This document shows positions 9,431-18,584 of a DNA stretch of 64,000 nt, in pieces. The translations under genes and the position numbers were made by a program. Every line of letters begins with the position of its first letter. The first letter of the stretch is position 1. Source of the DNA: Bacteroidota bacterium (lineage in GTDB: Bacteria > Bacteroidota > JABWAT01). The notes under the pieces were generated by a model. The model was not told the DNA's origin, searched no databases, and worked only from the letters and a program-made list of their open reading frames with translations. The stretch is taken from assembly GCA_013360915.1 (NCBI GenBank), contig JABWAT010000002.1:1-64000 (forward strand). The letters are read 5' to 3'.

Positions 9431-9452
9431 AAAATCTTTAATAAGATTTTTT
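9431..9452 (+). terminator. Weak AT-rich hairpin with T-run
   Basis: Arms aaaatctt (9431-9438) and aagatttt (9443-9450) pair around the loop taat, and the T-run continues to 9452. The stem is AT-rich, so it would terminate only partly. It lies between the two TPR genes. Confidence 0.35.
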
Positions 9453-9471
9453 CGAACATCGGAGGTTAGGA

Positions 9472-10338
9472 ATGGCTTTTTCAAGATCAGTTTCATTGCT
9501 TTTCATACTGATCCTGGGTTCACTCAGCGCAGTGGCGCAGACACAAGCGGTGTCTGATGAGGAGAATGCTGCAAATAAGTTTTTCAATGAAGGGAATGCC
9601 TTCCTGAAAAAGGGCCAGGCCAAGGAAGCCATTACCGCCTATGAGGAAGCCATTAAAACCTACCCGAAAGCCGGCCGTTTCTACTACAACATGGGTCAGG
9701 CTTACCGGAAACAGGGAAACACAGCCTCTGCGATTGAAACCTTCAAAAAGGGAATTGAGGCCGAACCTTCCTTTGCAAAAACATACGATGCACTCGGAAA
9801 AGCCTATGAACAATCCGGAAAACTGGATGAAGCCATCAAGGCCTATCTGAAAGGCATACAGACCGTTCCGGATGAAGAAGACAATTACGTGTCGATCGGA
9901 CGTGCCCTGATTCAGGATCGTAAGCCTAAGGAAGCCATCAAACACCTGCAGAAGGCCATTGAACTGAATCCCAAGGATGAGTTTGCCTATTACTACCTGG
10001 GCATTGCCCATTCAGAAAACAAGGATCACAAGGAAGCCGTGAAGGTATTCACCAAAGGAACCGAGGTGAATAACAAGAATGACGAACTGTACCTGCGCCT
10101 TGCCATGTCACAGAATGAACTGGGTGATTATAAGAATGCTGCTGAGAACGCCAAAAAATCAGTAACCCTCAAAAAGGGTGGTGACAACCGCAAAGGTGCC
10201 AACTATTATGAACTTGGTCGTGCTCTGAAAGGGTTGGCCAAGAACGGAGAGGCCCGCGATGCTTTTAAAAGTGCCAAAAAAGATGCATCCTGGGCACGGA
10301 ATGCCGACTATCAGCTCGATCTGCTCAAAGGAAAATAA
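9472..10338 (+). CDS. Secreted tetratricopeptide-repeat protein
   Basis: The 288-residue protein has a clear signal peptide (residues 1 to about 23, ending SAVAQ). It then carries about seven consecutive TPR units of 34 residues, with the usual Gly/Ala-Tyr-Pro pattern, for example AKTYDALGKAYEQSGKLDEA. It should be periplasmic or surface-linked and act as a scaffold. A strong ribosome-binding site (ggagg, 9461-9465) is placed correctly for ATG 9472. It has no catalytic residues. The last quarter is Lys-rich. Confidence 0.8.
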   Translation: MAFSRSVSLLFILILGSLSAVAQTQAVSDEENAANKFFNEGNAFLKKGQAKEAITAYEEAIKTYPKAGRFYYNMGQAYRKQGNTASAIETFKKGIEAEPSFAKTYDALGKAYEQSGKLDEAIKAYLKGIQTVPDEEDNYVSIGRALIQDRKPKEAIKHLQKAIELNPKDEFAYYYLGIAHSENKDHKEAVKVFTKGTEVNNKNDELYLRLAMSQNELGDYKNAAENAKKSVTLKKGGDNRKGANYYELGRALKGLAKNGEARDAFKSAKKDASWARNADYQLDLLKGK

Positions 10339-10353
10339 TCCGGTCGGCAGGTC

Positions 10354-10384
10354 TTGAATTTTTGACAGGCCTGCGTTACCTTGT
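10354..10384 (+). promoter_or_regulatory. TTG-N20-TACCTTGT promoter, near-leaderless
   Basis: A TTG (10354-10356) lies exactly 20 bases before TACCTTGT (10377-10384), a close match to the Bacteroidota consensus with TAnnTTTG. The start codon of the next gene is at 10390, so transcription would begin almost at the ATG. Confidence 0.5.
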
Positions 10385-10389
10385 AAAAC

Positions 10390-10800
10390 ATGAAAACAAA
10401 CCGTCCCATTTTGCTTCTGGTCCTGACCGCCCTCTTTATGGGGGTTACCGGTTTCAGCCCCACACAGGGGAATGTGGACTATTTTAAGGTCAGAAGCATG
10501 GGAGACCGCATTCTTCTCGAGTGGAAGAGTCTCGATGAAGAAGGTCTGATCGGTTACTCGCTCGAGCGTCGGAAAGAAAATGAAACCGGGTTCGATGCCA
10601 TCCGGAACTTTGAGCCCCTTGGCAGTGGCTCTCTTTATCAGTTTATTGACCTGGGCCTTTATAAAACAGCAGCCGGGAATGTTGATTACCGCCTGAAGGT
10701 GGTGACCCGCAGCGGGACCACCTACCTGGAAGGAAGTGGGAATTACACCACCACTTCTGTCCGAAAGACCTGGGGCAGTATCAAAGCCATGTTTAAGTAA
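10390..10800 (+). CDS. Small secreted FnIII-like protein
   Basis: The 136-residue product has a signal peptide (residues 1 to about 24). One beta-sandwich-like domain follows, with the pattern common in fibronectin-III/T9SS-associated modules: ILLEWKSLDEEGLIGYSLER, then DYRLKVV near the end. The C-terminus is a short basic helix rather than a sorting domain. It has its own promoter with almost no 5' leader and ends at a strong terminator, so it is probably monocistronic. No function can be given. Confidence 0.65.
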   Translation: MKTNRPILLLVLTALFMGVTGFSPTQGNVDYFKVRSMGDRILLEWKSLDEEGLIGYSLERRKENETGFDAIRNFEPLGSGSLYQFIDLGLYKTAAGNVDYRLKVVTRSGTTYLEGSGNYTTTSVRKTWGSIKAMFK

Positions 10801-10829
10801 ACCGAAACCAAAAGTTTCGGTTTTTTTTT
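10799..10829 (+). terminator. Rho-independent terminator
   Basis: Arms accgaaac (10801-10808) and gtttcggt (10814-10821) enclose the loop caaaa and run into nine T residues. It closes the 10390-10800 gene and separates it from pyrB. Confidence 0.9.
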
Positions 10830-10853
10830 ATCATACAGATTTCAAACCGATCC

Positions 10854-11783
10854 ATGACTTTTCCCTCCCGTCATCTCACCGGAATTGAGACACTGGCCGC
10901 CTCAGACATTCTGTCTGTGCTGAAACTGGCTGCCGACTACCGTCTTTTATTGGACCAGACAGATAAAAACCTCACCGACCTTCGCCATGTGACGGTGGCC
11001 AATCTGTTTTTTGAAAATTCAACCAGAACCCGGTTTTCGTTTGAACTGGCCGAGAGACGTCTGGGTGCCACCATTATTAATTTCACCAATGAGTCGAGCA
11101 GCATCACCAAGGGTGAAACCGTTCTGGATACGATCCGGAATCTGGAAGTCATGAAAATTGACATGATGGTGCTCAGACATACCATTTCCGGAATTTGTCA
11201 CCTGCTGGGTCGCAGCGTGTCTGCCTCGATCATCAACGCCGGCGAAGGAACCCATGAACACCCCACCCAGGCTTTGCTCGATGCACTCAGCATTCAGCAG
11301 CATTTTAACGACTTCCGCGGCTTGCAGGTTGGTATAATCGGAGATATTCTTCACAGCCGGGTAGCTCGTTCCCTCATTTTCACCCTGGTAAAACTGGGAT
11401 CTTCAGTTCATCTGATCGGACCGCGGACCCTGGTCCCGGAAGCCTTCGGTAAGCTGGGTGCACGTATTCATTATCAACTGGATCCGATCCTTCCGGAACT
11501 GGATGTAACCGTCAGCCTGCGTATTCAGCTGGAAAGAATGGAATCGGGGTATTTGCCCTCGCTGATTGAATTTCATAAAGAGTACGGCATCGACGAGCGC
11601 CGGATATCCAGAATGAAAAGCCACGCCATTCTGATGCACCCGGGCCCTGTGAACCGGGGTGTTGAAATGTCTCACTTCGCCGTTGATTGCGGAAAAAGTA
11701 TCATCCTCGATCAGGTTACCAATGGTGTGGCTGTGCGGATGGCGGTACTGAAAATGATTGATGCCTACCGGAAATCACTATGA
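10854..11783 (+). CDS. pyrB: Aspartate carbamoyltransferase catalytic chain
   Basis: The 309-residue enzyme joins carbamoyl phosphate and aspartate in the second step of pyrimidine synthesis. The carbamoyl-phosphate site STRTRFSFE is near residues 55-63. HPTQALLDAL and the C-terminal HPGPVNRGVEM are also typical. The length is normal. The stop overlaps the start of a dihydroorotase homologue by 4 bases, which supports a PyrB-PyrC' complex. No regulatory subunit gene (pyrI) is present in the window. Confidence 0.96.
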   Translation: MTFPSRHLTGIETLAASDILSVLKLAADYRLLLDQTDKNLTDLRHVTVANLFFENSTRTRFSFELAERRLGATIINFTNESSSITKGETVLDTIRNLEVMKIDMMVLRHTISGICHLLGRSVSASIINAGEGTHEHPTQALLDALSIQQHFNDFRGLQVGIIGDILHSRVARSLIFTLVKLGSSVHLIGPRTLVPEAFGKLGARIHYQLDPILPELDVTVSLRIQLERMESGYLPSLIEFHKEYGIDERRISRMKSHAILMHPGPVNRGVEMSHFAVDCGKSIILDQVTNGVAVRMAVLKMIDAYRKSL

Positions 11784-13084
11784 AACGTTTTGTGAATTTT
11801 AACATTCAGGATCCCTGGAATACCGGTCAGTCCGTCTGGAATAACGAATTGGTGGTTGATCAGGATGGAATAATACTTCCTCCCGGTGCAGAAACCGGTC
11901 AGGAACCGATTGAAACGATCGATGGAAACGGGCGCTGGCTGGTTCCCGGTTTTTGTGATACTTACTGTTTCTTTGGCGAACCAGGACTCGAATACCGTGA
12001 AACCATCAGGACCGGCAGCGAAGCTGCTCTGGCCGGTGGATTTACCTCGGTCTGTATTTACCCGAATACACGTCCGCCGGTTGATAATCTGCAAACCTAT
12101 GAGTACCTGCAATCGAAAATCGGCGGGGCTCCCATCGATATCCACATCGTTGCCAGCCTGACCAAAGGGTGTGAGGGGCAGTTTATCGCTCCGGTCATGT
12201 CATTTACCTCGGTCGGTGTGCATCTGTTTTCGGATGGTTTACAGCCGGTTCAGTCTTCCCTGCAGATGAAAAGAACCTGTGAATATGTGTCGATGTATGA
12301 TGGGCTGGTCATTCAATCGCCCGAAGACCGCACACTTGCAGGTCAGGGGGTGTTGAACGAGGGAGTTCAGTCGGCGCGGCTCGGACTTCCCGGGGTTCCG
12401 GCGATCACAGAATCCCTGATGGTTCACCGTGATGGAGAAATTGCCCGGGAAACCGGTGTGAGGCTCCATTTCTCGAATCTGACCACCCGGGCAGGAATTG
12501 AAGCATTTTCTTACCAGAAAGCCCGTGGGGCCAACCTTTCCTGCGGGGTATCTCCCTTTTATTTTCTTCTCAGTGATGATCATCTCGATTGGTATAACAC
12601 CAATTTTAAACTGTGGCCGCCGCTTCGGTCCGAATCTGATCGGCTGGCAGTGATTGAGGCCATCAGAAGTGGGGTAATCGATATGATTCCAAGCAGTCAC
12701 ATGCCCCAATCGGAAATCGAAAAAACCACCGATTTCATTTCGGCCCCGATCGGAGCAATTGGTCTGGAAACCACCTTCGCTGCCTCTTACACCGGGCTGG
12801 TCAAGCAAGGCATTTTATCCATCGGATCACTGCTTGAGCGATTGATCGTCAATCCCAGAAAACGCTTCGGTTTAAAGCCCAATCCGCTGAGGCCGGGCGA
12901 ACCCGCCGATTTTGTGATTATCGATCCGTTCGAAACGGTGACCGTTCTGAAGGATAGCCTGCGGTCGAAAAGTCGCAACACCCCTTTTCTGAATCAGCGG
13001 TTCATCGGATCGGTTGATGCGGTTTTCACCCGCAACCGTTACCATACCTTTCAGGAACCAGCCGGGAACGAATATGCCGGATAA
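11780..13084 (+). CDS. Dihydroorotase homologue lacking the metal-binding residues (PyrC'-like)
   Basis: The 434-residue protein aligns throughout with class I dihydroorotases: the strand before the HxH motif, GGFTSVCIYPNTRPP, and the C-terminal PGEPADFVIIDP. The catalytic residues are gone. The usual D-x-H-x-H is Asp60, Tyr62, Phe64, and the substrate Arg that follows is Gly66. HCED is replaced by QSPED, the Ser-His pair by Ser-Asn (HFSN), and the catalytic Asp of DHAPH by Ser (SSHMPQ). Pseudomonas PyrC' is a known inactive homologue needed for assembly of active aspartate carbamoyltransferase. Overlap with pyrB suggests the same job here. A true dihydroorotase must be encoded elsewhere. Confidence 0.88.
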   Translation: MKRFVNFNIQDPWNTGQSVWNNELVVDQDGIILPPGAETGQEPIETIDGNGRWLVPGFCDTYCFFGEPGLEYRETIRTGSEAALAGGFTSVCIYPNTRPPVDNLQTYEYLQSKIGGAPIDIHIVASLTKGCEGQFIAPVMSFTSVGVHLFSDGLQPVQSSLQMKRTCEYVSMYDGLVIQSPEDRTLAGQGVLNEGVQSARLGLPGVPAITESLMVHRDGEIARETGVRLHFSNLTTRAGIEAFSYQKARGANLSCGVSPFYFLLSDDHLDWYNTNFKLWPPLRSESDRLAVIEAIRSGVIDMIPSSHMPQSEIEKTTDFISAPIGAIGLETTFAASYTGLVKQGILSIGSLLERLIVNPRKRFGLKPNPLRPGEPADFVIIDPFETVTVLKDSLRSKSRNTPFLNQRFIGSVDAVFTRNRYHTFQEPAGNEYAG

Positions 13085-13118
13085 CCCGGTCTCACTCCAT
13101 GTCTGACCACTACATGCC

Positions 13119-16100
13119 ATGACCCGCCTGAACCGGATTCTTCTGCTCACTCTCCTGGTTTCTGGTTTTTTCCTTGTCTATCAGTTTCATCAGTTCCGGG
13201 TTCAGAATCAGTTGGTGCTTCACCCGGACCCGGTCAGTCTTTCCCGTGTTGATGCGGTACTGACCGACCAGTTTTCGGTCTTTTGCAGGGAATTCAGTCA
13301 GGCTGTGACGTCGGTACTTTCCGATTCGGTTTTTATTGAGGGTGTCCGGTCCGGCCAATCCGAAGAAGCCATCCGCCGTCTGGGTCAGGGGCCCCGCGAA
13401 ACCGGCGTGGTGATTGCCCCCCTCTATGGAGAGCCGGTTGCCTGGACTTTCCTCACACAGGATCTTATGCGTCGTCTGGCAGGTCAGCGGCCCTCGGGAC
13501 GACCCGATTTGGTCGAAACTTCAGATGGCTGTTACCTGATTCAGAGTGTGCTGATCGGGACCGGAAGCCGTCAATGGGTTCTGACGGTATTCAGAGTGAT
13601 CGGGTACAACAACTTCTACCATCCATCCGATGCCGTTCCCCCCACACTGACTGCCAATTGGGCCACCGCGTTTAACTGGAAATCCATTCCCTCGGTTCAT
13701 GTTCAGCCAAATGAAAAAGACAGTACCGGCATTCTCGCCCTGAAACATGAGGATCTGAAAGTCAGCCTGAAAATGGGTCAGAATGGCAGGGAAGAGACTC
13801 TCAGGGAAATGACCCGGAACAGCCGCATTCTTCAGGTGGGGCTCATTCTGCTGACCGAACTGATTCTGATCCTGATTCTCATTGCTTCTGGTTTTTCTTT
13901 CGGATTCCGGAAGAATCAGCTGGTGGCCATCCTGATACCGCTGATCGCCCTTTTCGGCTGGGTGCACACGCAGATCGGGTTGTGGAATGTGTTGCTGCCA
14001 GTCCGACCCGATATTTCGGGAGGGGCCTACATGGCTGAACTGACCTTTGGTCTGATCGGGGATCTGAATGCGTGGATCAACCTGGCAACTGTGATGATGG
14101 CCATGGGGATGATGCTCCTGGTGGTGGAATTTCCCTGGAGCGGATCCCGTCCTAAAAAATGGAAACTGCTTCTCTGGATAGTGATTTCCACCTCGTTGCT
14201 TTCCCTGAGTCTGGTTTCCATTCAGCGGATCATTAACAGTCTGGTGCTCGATGGCTGGGTGACCGGTTTTCCCATCCGGCTGAACCCGGGTGAGCCTGCC
14301 TTGTGGTTGCTGGTGACGTCGGCCGGATTCCTGACTGGTATCGCGGCCCTCATCTGGGTGAGTTTTAAAATTGATCATCTTCAATGGATCCGGTCACTGA
14401 AGGGGACCGACCAGATTTTGTTTCTGGCCCTGGGAGGGGTATCCTTTTTCTCCGTCCAGTATCTGCTGAATGATCAGCTGGCCATGGTCTGGCAGGTGTT
14501 GCTGTTCAGTTTTCTGTGGTTTGGTTTTTCCGTATGGGCCACCATCCGTTTCCGGCTCAGGTGGAAGCACAGTCTTCAATCCTGGTTTATTTACACATCC
14601 TTGTTTCTTCAGGGTTTTATTCCGGTCTTTTTCCTCCTTCAGAAAGCCAATAATGAACGCCTGGCTGTGTTACAGAAAAACCTGGCGGTGCAGATGGCCG
14701 ATCCGGCGGATGGTTGGATTTATTATCTGATGCAGGAAACGGCCGCTCAGGTGAATGATCCGGCAGGCAAGGAGTCGGTCGATTCAAGTCAGTGGGCGTA
14801 TGACATCTGGCTGAACTCGCTTTTCTCCCAGGAATGGGTTCCGGTCCGGTTGCGGCTGCTCACCCCTGAAGGAAGGGTTTTTTCCGACTGGTCCTTCCGC
14901 TTTCCCCCTGCAGATGAAGAAGATTCACTTAACCTGGCAACCGGTCTTTCCGAGGAAGATCCGTTATCCCGGTCCGGAGTGATCACACGCCGGGAATCAA
15001 CCGGGCAGCCCCCCGGTCTCCGGTTGCGCAAACGCCTGACCGATGAAACAGATACCCTCAGAATGGTTTTGCTTATTGATGTTCAGATTCCGGATGTGAG
15101 GCCACGGTCGGTCGTCGGCGATCTTTTTGGAGCGGTGGCAGAACCAACCGATGATTTTAACTTCACCACGGCCACTTACACCAGAGGTCTGCGGACAGAA
15201 ACAACCCTCAGGTCCGTTTTTCCGGTCCGGTTGAATGATGATATTCTTCAGATTCTGGCCAGAAGACGGGCCGTGGAACTCATTTTTGACCGGGACAGCC
15301 GGCAATATTCGGTCTTTTTATATCCCGACCGGCGACAACCGGATCGGGTGATTGCAGTTGCCAGACAGGTTCCCACCTTTTTATGGAACTGGAATCAGTT
15401 TTCGCCGCTGTTGCTCCTGGTCATCATGAGTTTGTTTGCTCTTTATTTCCTGTTGTTCATCACCAGTTGGGTCAAATACAGACACATCCGGTTTTCGTTC
15501 AGGGAACGGGTGTTTATCGGTATCGTTTCGGCGTCTCTGGTGCTGTTCTGGGGATTGACAGTTTTCGTTGAGCAGTCCTTCCAGTCGCAGGCAGTGAATA
15601 CATCCAAATTACTGCTCGATAATTACTATCAGGGAGTCAGCCAGTATATTCTGACACAGTTGCGTGAGAAACGGCTGATTCAGCCGACCACCGGTCAGGA
15701 CTATCTGATTTACCGCAAACGCCAGGTCTGGTATTCCACCCGGCCCGATTGGCTGAAACTGAACCTGATGCCGGATTTCCTGCCTGCCGGAATCATGCCC
15801 GGTGACCGGATCAGTGATCAGGCCCGGGTTACCTATTCAGAACACCGCATCAGAAATACACGTTTTATCGTAGGCTACTATCCGGTACCCGACCGTTCTT
15901 ACTCCGATGTGATGGTTGCCATTCCCAACCTGCTCAGCCGGCAGGTGGTGGAGGAAGAAATTGAAACGGCACGCAGTTATCTGGTTTCGGGTTACGTCCT
16001 GTTTCTGTTTTTCCTCTTTACCTTTTTTTCTATCTGGATCAACTGGCTGCTCAGACCCATCCGGGCCATTGAGAAAGCGTTCGGGCGGTTGGGCAGGCAA

Positions 16101-16880
16101 CGGGACCCGGTCTATGTAAACGTCAGGGGGATTCCTGAAATTGAACGGTTTGCCAACTCATTTAACCGGATGGTGGATGATCTGAACGCCTACAAGGAGG
16201 CCATGGTAAGGGCTGAACGGCAGCTGGCCTGGCAGGAAATGGCCAAGCAGGTGGCTCATGAAATAAAAAATCCGCTGAGCCCCCTGCGGATCAATACGCA
16301 GATGCTGATTAATCTGTACCGGTCAGACCCGGAAAAATTTAATCAGGTTTTCGAAAAGACCTCGGGAAAAATCCTTCGCGAAATCGAAACCATGGACCGG
16401 ATTGCAAAAACCTTTGCCATGTATTCACGCATGCCAGCAAAAAATCCGGGTCCGCTGGATATCGAATTGATCTGCAGGGAGGCCATGGACCTTCATAAGG
16501 ATGACCGGGTGGACTTTCATCTGACTCTGGCCGGCACCCCGGGACTGGTTCTCGGTGACCGCGAGGAGGTGGGGCGTCTGCTGACCAATCTGATTAAAAA
16601 CTCGGTTCAGGCCCGGCGTCTTGAAACCGTTTCGGTCACCATCCATCTGAACTTTGAGTCCCCCTGGCTGACAATGACCCTGCTTGATAACGGAAAGGGA
16701 ATTCCGGAACACCTGCTTCAAAAAGTGCTGGAACCCAATTTCAGCACCAAATCGGAAGGCATGGGACTTGGACTTTCAATCTGCCGGAAAATTGTGTCTG
16801 ACATGGGTGGAAGTTTCCGGTTGAAAAGCACCGAGGGTCAGTTTACCGAGGTTTCGATCCGCCTGCCCCTGATTTCCTGA
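13119..16880 (+). CDS. Very large NtrY-like sensor histidine kinase
   Basis: The 1253-residue membrane protein has one TM helix near residues 6-22 and an extracytoplasmic part to about 235. A cluster of roughly seven TM helices spans 240-510. A second extracytoplasmic part covers 510-755, then two TM helices (about 760-785 and 797-815), a third external segment to about 945, and a final TM helix. The cytoplasmic end has HAMP (from 979), phospho-acceptor His1047 in AHEIKNPLSPL, and an intact ATPase domain (LTNLIKNSVQA, DNGKGIP, GMGLGLSI). No response regulator or sigma-54 regulator is adjacent. The signal is unknown. Its last 38 bases overlap the convergent gene. Confidence 0.85.
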   Translation: MTRLNRILLLTLLVSGFFLVYQFHQFRVQNQLVLHPDPVSLSRVDAVLTDQFSVFCREFSQAVTSVLSDSVFIEGVRSGQSEEAIRRLGQGPRETGVVIAPLYGEPVAWTFLTQDLMRRLAGQRPSGRPDLVETSDGCYLIQSVLIGTGSRQWVLTVFRVIGYNNFYHPSDAVPPTLTANWATAFNWKSIPSVHVQPNEKDSTGILALKHEDLKVSLKMGQNGREETLREMTRNSRILQVGLILLTELILILILIASGFSFGFRKNQLVAILIPLIALFGWVHTQIGLWNVLLPVRPDISGGAYMAELTFGLIGDLNAWINLATVMMAMGMMLLVVEFPWSGSRPKKWKLLLWIVISTSLLSLSLVSIQRIINSLVLDGWVTGFPIRLNPGEPALWLLVTSAGFLTGIAALIWVSFKIDHLQWIRSLKGTDQILFLALGGVSFFSVQYLLNDQLAMVWQVLLFSFLWFGFSVWATIRFRLRWKHSLQSWFIYTSLFLQGFIPVFFLLQKANNERLAVLQKNLAVQMADPADGWIYYLMQETAAQVNDPAGKESVDSSQWAYDIWLNSLFSQEWVPVRLRLLTPEGRVFSDWSFRFPPADEEDSLNLATGLSEEDPLSRSGVITRRESTGQPPGLRLRKRLTDETDTLRMVLLIDVQIPDVRPRSVVGDLFGAVAEPTDDFNFTTATYTRGLRTETTLRSVFPVRLNDDILQILARRRAVELIFDRDSRQYSVFLYPDRRQPDRVIAVARQVPTFLWNWNQFSPLLLLVIMSLFALYFLLFITSWVKYRHIRFSFRERVFIGIVSASLVLFWGLTVFVEQSFQSQAVNTSKLLLDNYYQGVSQYILTQLREKRLIQPTTGQDYLIYRKRQVWYSTRPDWLKLNLMPDFLPAGIMPGDRISDQARVTYSEHRIRNTRFIVGYYPVPDRSYSDVMVAIPNLLSRQVVEEEIETARSYLVSGYVLFLFFLFTFFSIWINWLLRPIRAIEKAFGRLGRQRDPVYVNVRGIPEIERFANSFNRMVDDLNAYKEAMVRAERQLAWQEMAKQVAHEIKNPLSPLRINTQMLINLYRSDPEKFNQVFEKTSGKILREIETMDRIAKTFAMYSRMPAKNPGPLDIELICREAMDLHKDDRVDFHLTLAGTPGLVLGDREEVGRLLTNLIKNSVQARRLETVSVTIHLNFESPWLTMTLLDNGKGIPEHLLQKVLEPNFSTKSEGMGLGLSICRKIVSDMGGSFRLKSTEGQFTEVSIRLPLIS

Positions 16881-17859
16881 AATCTGCCTTATCGTAATCG
16901 GTGGTTTTAAAATCCCTGAAATACCTGAAACGGTATCCCTTCTTATTCAGAACTGTCAGCAGATCCGGAAGCTCATCCTGTTCAAACAAGTCAGGGCTTG
17001 CTTTGAAAATAAGGTAGGGGGAGTCTTTGTATTTACCCAGAACAAATTCCAGATCCTTGGTGGTTTTCAGTGGTTCCGGATGATCGAATAACTGACCGGA
17101 GTGATAAGTCCGGGTGGTTTTGGCCGGCAATTTCAGTGTAGAACCCGGGGTCAGAAAAACCGATGCGCTGGGAAAGAGCACGGAGAGTTTCTGATCAACC
17201 TGACTGAATTCCTTTTTCCCGGGAGCGTTAGATAAACGGAACGGAACCTGCTGGCCGTTCAGGTACAAGCCGAAATCGATGGCAAGTCCGGAAAGCCTGG
17301 TGGCGGTTTCCTGGGTTTTTTTTACAGAAGAGGGAACGATGACCGGTGTGGATAAAACCGATTTGTCGGTGAGAAGGGCGGGGGGCTCTTCACCGGCTGG
17401 CAGCATGGTCAGCAGATAAACATCGGCCGACTGCCGTTTCAGTTTCGAATCGGTTTTGATCTGATAGGTTGCCACCACTGAGCCTTTGTCGTGAATGTGC
17501 AGGCTGACCGTGTTTTCACGGCGGCTGTCGAATCCGTCCACCAGAAGCGGACTTTCATCCCGGATGATGGTTTGAATACCCAAACTCAGATCGGAAACGG
17601 GAAATCCGGTGGGGACCCTGATTTGCCAGACCGGACGGTCCAGTCGTTTACCCGGCGGGTCAACGGATGAAATCCACTCCTTCCGGATTCCATAGCCGGC
17701 GCACTCGGCCACAATGGCATTGTGATAATCGGAGGACCACAAGGAAGCATCATACCAGTATTCCGGGTGATCCTGATCGGGCTCAGAAAGGAAGTACATC
17801 ACGCCGGTAATAAGGGTCAGAACCCCCAATCCGAGCGCGAGGAGAAAACGGGTGGGCAT
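16843..17859 (-). CDS. Membrane-anchored protein of unknown family
   Basis: I do not recognise this 338-residue protein. It has one N-terminal hydrophobic segment (about residues 5-25) that should anchor it or act as an uncleaved signal. The remainder is soluble and extracytoplasmic, with many beta-strand-like stretches and a basic tail (RKSGAGGSKPR). The C-terminal half from about residue 250 contains SPYLIFKASPDLF and two Asp-rich stretches. It runs against the histidine kinase, and the two genes overlap tail to tail by 38 bases. It starts 44 bases from yggS, so the two share a divergent control region. Confidence 0.7.
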   Translation of the reverse strand: MPTRFLLALGLGVLTLITGVMYFLSEPDQDHPEYWYDASLWSSDYHNAIVAECAGYGIRKEWISSVDPPGKRLDRPVWQIRVPTGFPVSDLSLGIQTIIRDESPLLVDGFDSRRENTVSLHIHDKGSVVATYQIKTDSKLKRQSADVYLLTMLPAGEEPPALLTDKSVLSTPVIVPSSVKKTQETATRLSGLAIDFGLYLNGQQVPFRLSNAPGKKEFSQVDQKLSVLFPSASVFLTPGSTLKLPAKTTRTYHSGQLFDHPEPLKTTKDLEFVLGKYKDSPYLIFKASPDLFEQDELPDLLTVLNKKGYRFRYFRDFKTTDYDKADFRKSGAGGSKPR

Positions 17860-17865
17860 GGTTTT

Positions 17866-17897
17866 TTTGAGTTACCTGTCGAATGGTTGTAATTTAC
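17866..17897 (+). promoter_or_regulatory. TTTG-N20-TAATTTAC promoter for yggS
   Basis: TTTG (17866-17869) is 20 bases upstream of TAATTTAC (17890-17897). The preferred yggS start ATG 17904 follows after six bases, which predicts a transcript with almost no leader. An earlier ATG at 17883 would lie inside the promoter, so 17904 is favoured. Confidence 0.45.
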
Positions 17898-17903
17898 AGT
17901 TGT

Positions 17904-18584
17904 ATGGTGACAGCCAATTATCAGGAAATCATCCGCCGAATTCAAAAAACCTGCATTGAATCGGGCCGTCCGGCGGGTTCGGTATCATTGGTTGTGGTTT
18001 CAAAAACACAGCCAGCCGGTGCCATCAGGGAATTGTATGACCTGGGTGTCCGCGATTTTGGTGAAAACCGGGTACAGGAACTTCTTGATAAAAAGGATCT
18101 GCTTCCGGCCGATATCCGATGGCACCTGATCGGATCCCTTCAGACGAATAAGGTGAAATACATCGCCGATTTCATTCATCTGATTCATTCGGCAGACCGG
18201 CCGGATCTGCTTGCAGAAATTGATAAACAGGGTAAAAAAATTGACCGTGTGATCCCGGTTCTTCTCCAGGTCAGGGTGGCAAGCGAAGAAACCAAACATG
18301 GCTGTCTGCCGACGGAATTGCCCGGATTGGTCCGTTTCGCAGCCGGACTGACGAACATTGAGGTGAAGGGCACCATGACCATGGCCAGTTTCACCGATGA
18401 TAAAGAACAGATCAGGGATGAATTTCTCAGATTTTTTTCGGTTATTCCCGATTCCATCCGAAACCGGCCGGATTCCTTGTTCTCTGCCGGCATGACCAGT
18501 GATTTTGAAGAAGCCATCCGGTCCGGATCAAATCTGGTCCGGATTGGTTCAGCGATTTTTGGAGAGAGATCCGCACCTGTATGA
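17904..18584 (+). CDS. yggS: YggS/PLPBP family pyridoxal-phosphate homeostasis protein
   Basis: The 226-residue cytoplasmic protein has the alanine-racemase-like barrel of the family that buffers pyridoxal phosphate. It has no racemase partner domain. The PLP lysine is Lys34 in VVSKTQ, with FGENRVQE and HLIGSLQTNKVK downstream and GSAIFGER near the end. I use ATG 17904 rather than 17883, which matches family N-termini and the promoter position. It overlaps divIVA by 4 bases. The yggS-divIVA neighbourhood is well known from the ylm cell-division clusters of Gram-positive bacteria. Confidence 0.92.
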   Translation: MVTANYQEIIRRIQKTCIESGRPAGSVSLVVVSKTQPAGAIRELYDLGVRDFGENRVQELLDKKDLLPADIRWHLIGSLQTNKVKYIADFIHLIHSADRPDLLAEIDKQGKKIDRVIPVLLQVRVASEETKHGCLPTELPGLVRFAAGLTNIEVKGTMTMASFTDDKEQIRDEFLRFFSVIPDSIRNRPDSLFSAGMTSDFEEAIRSGSNLVRIGSAIFGERSAPV

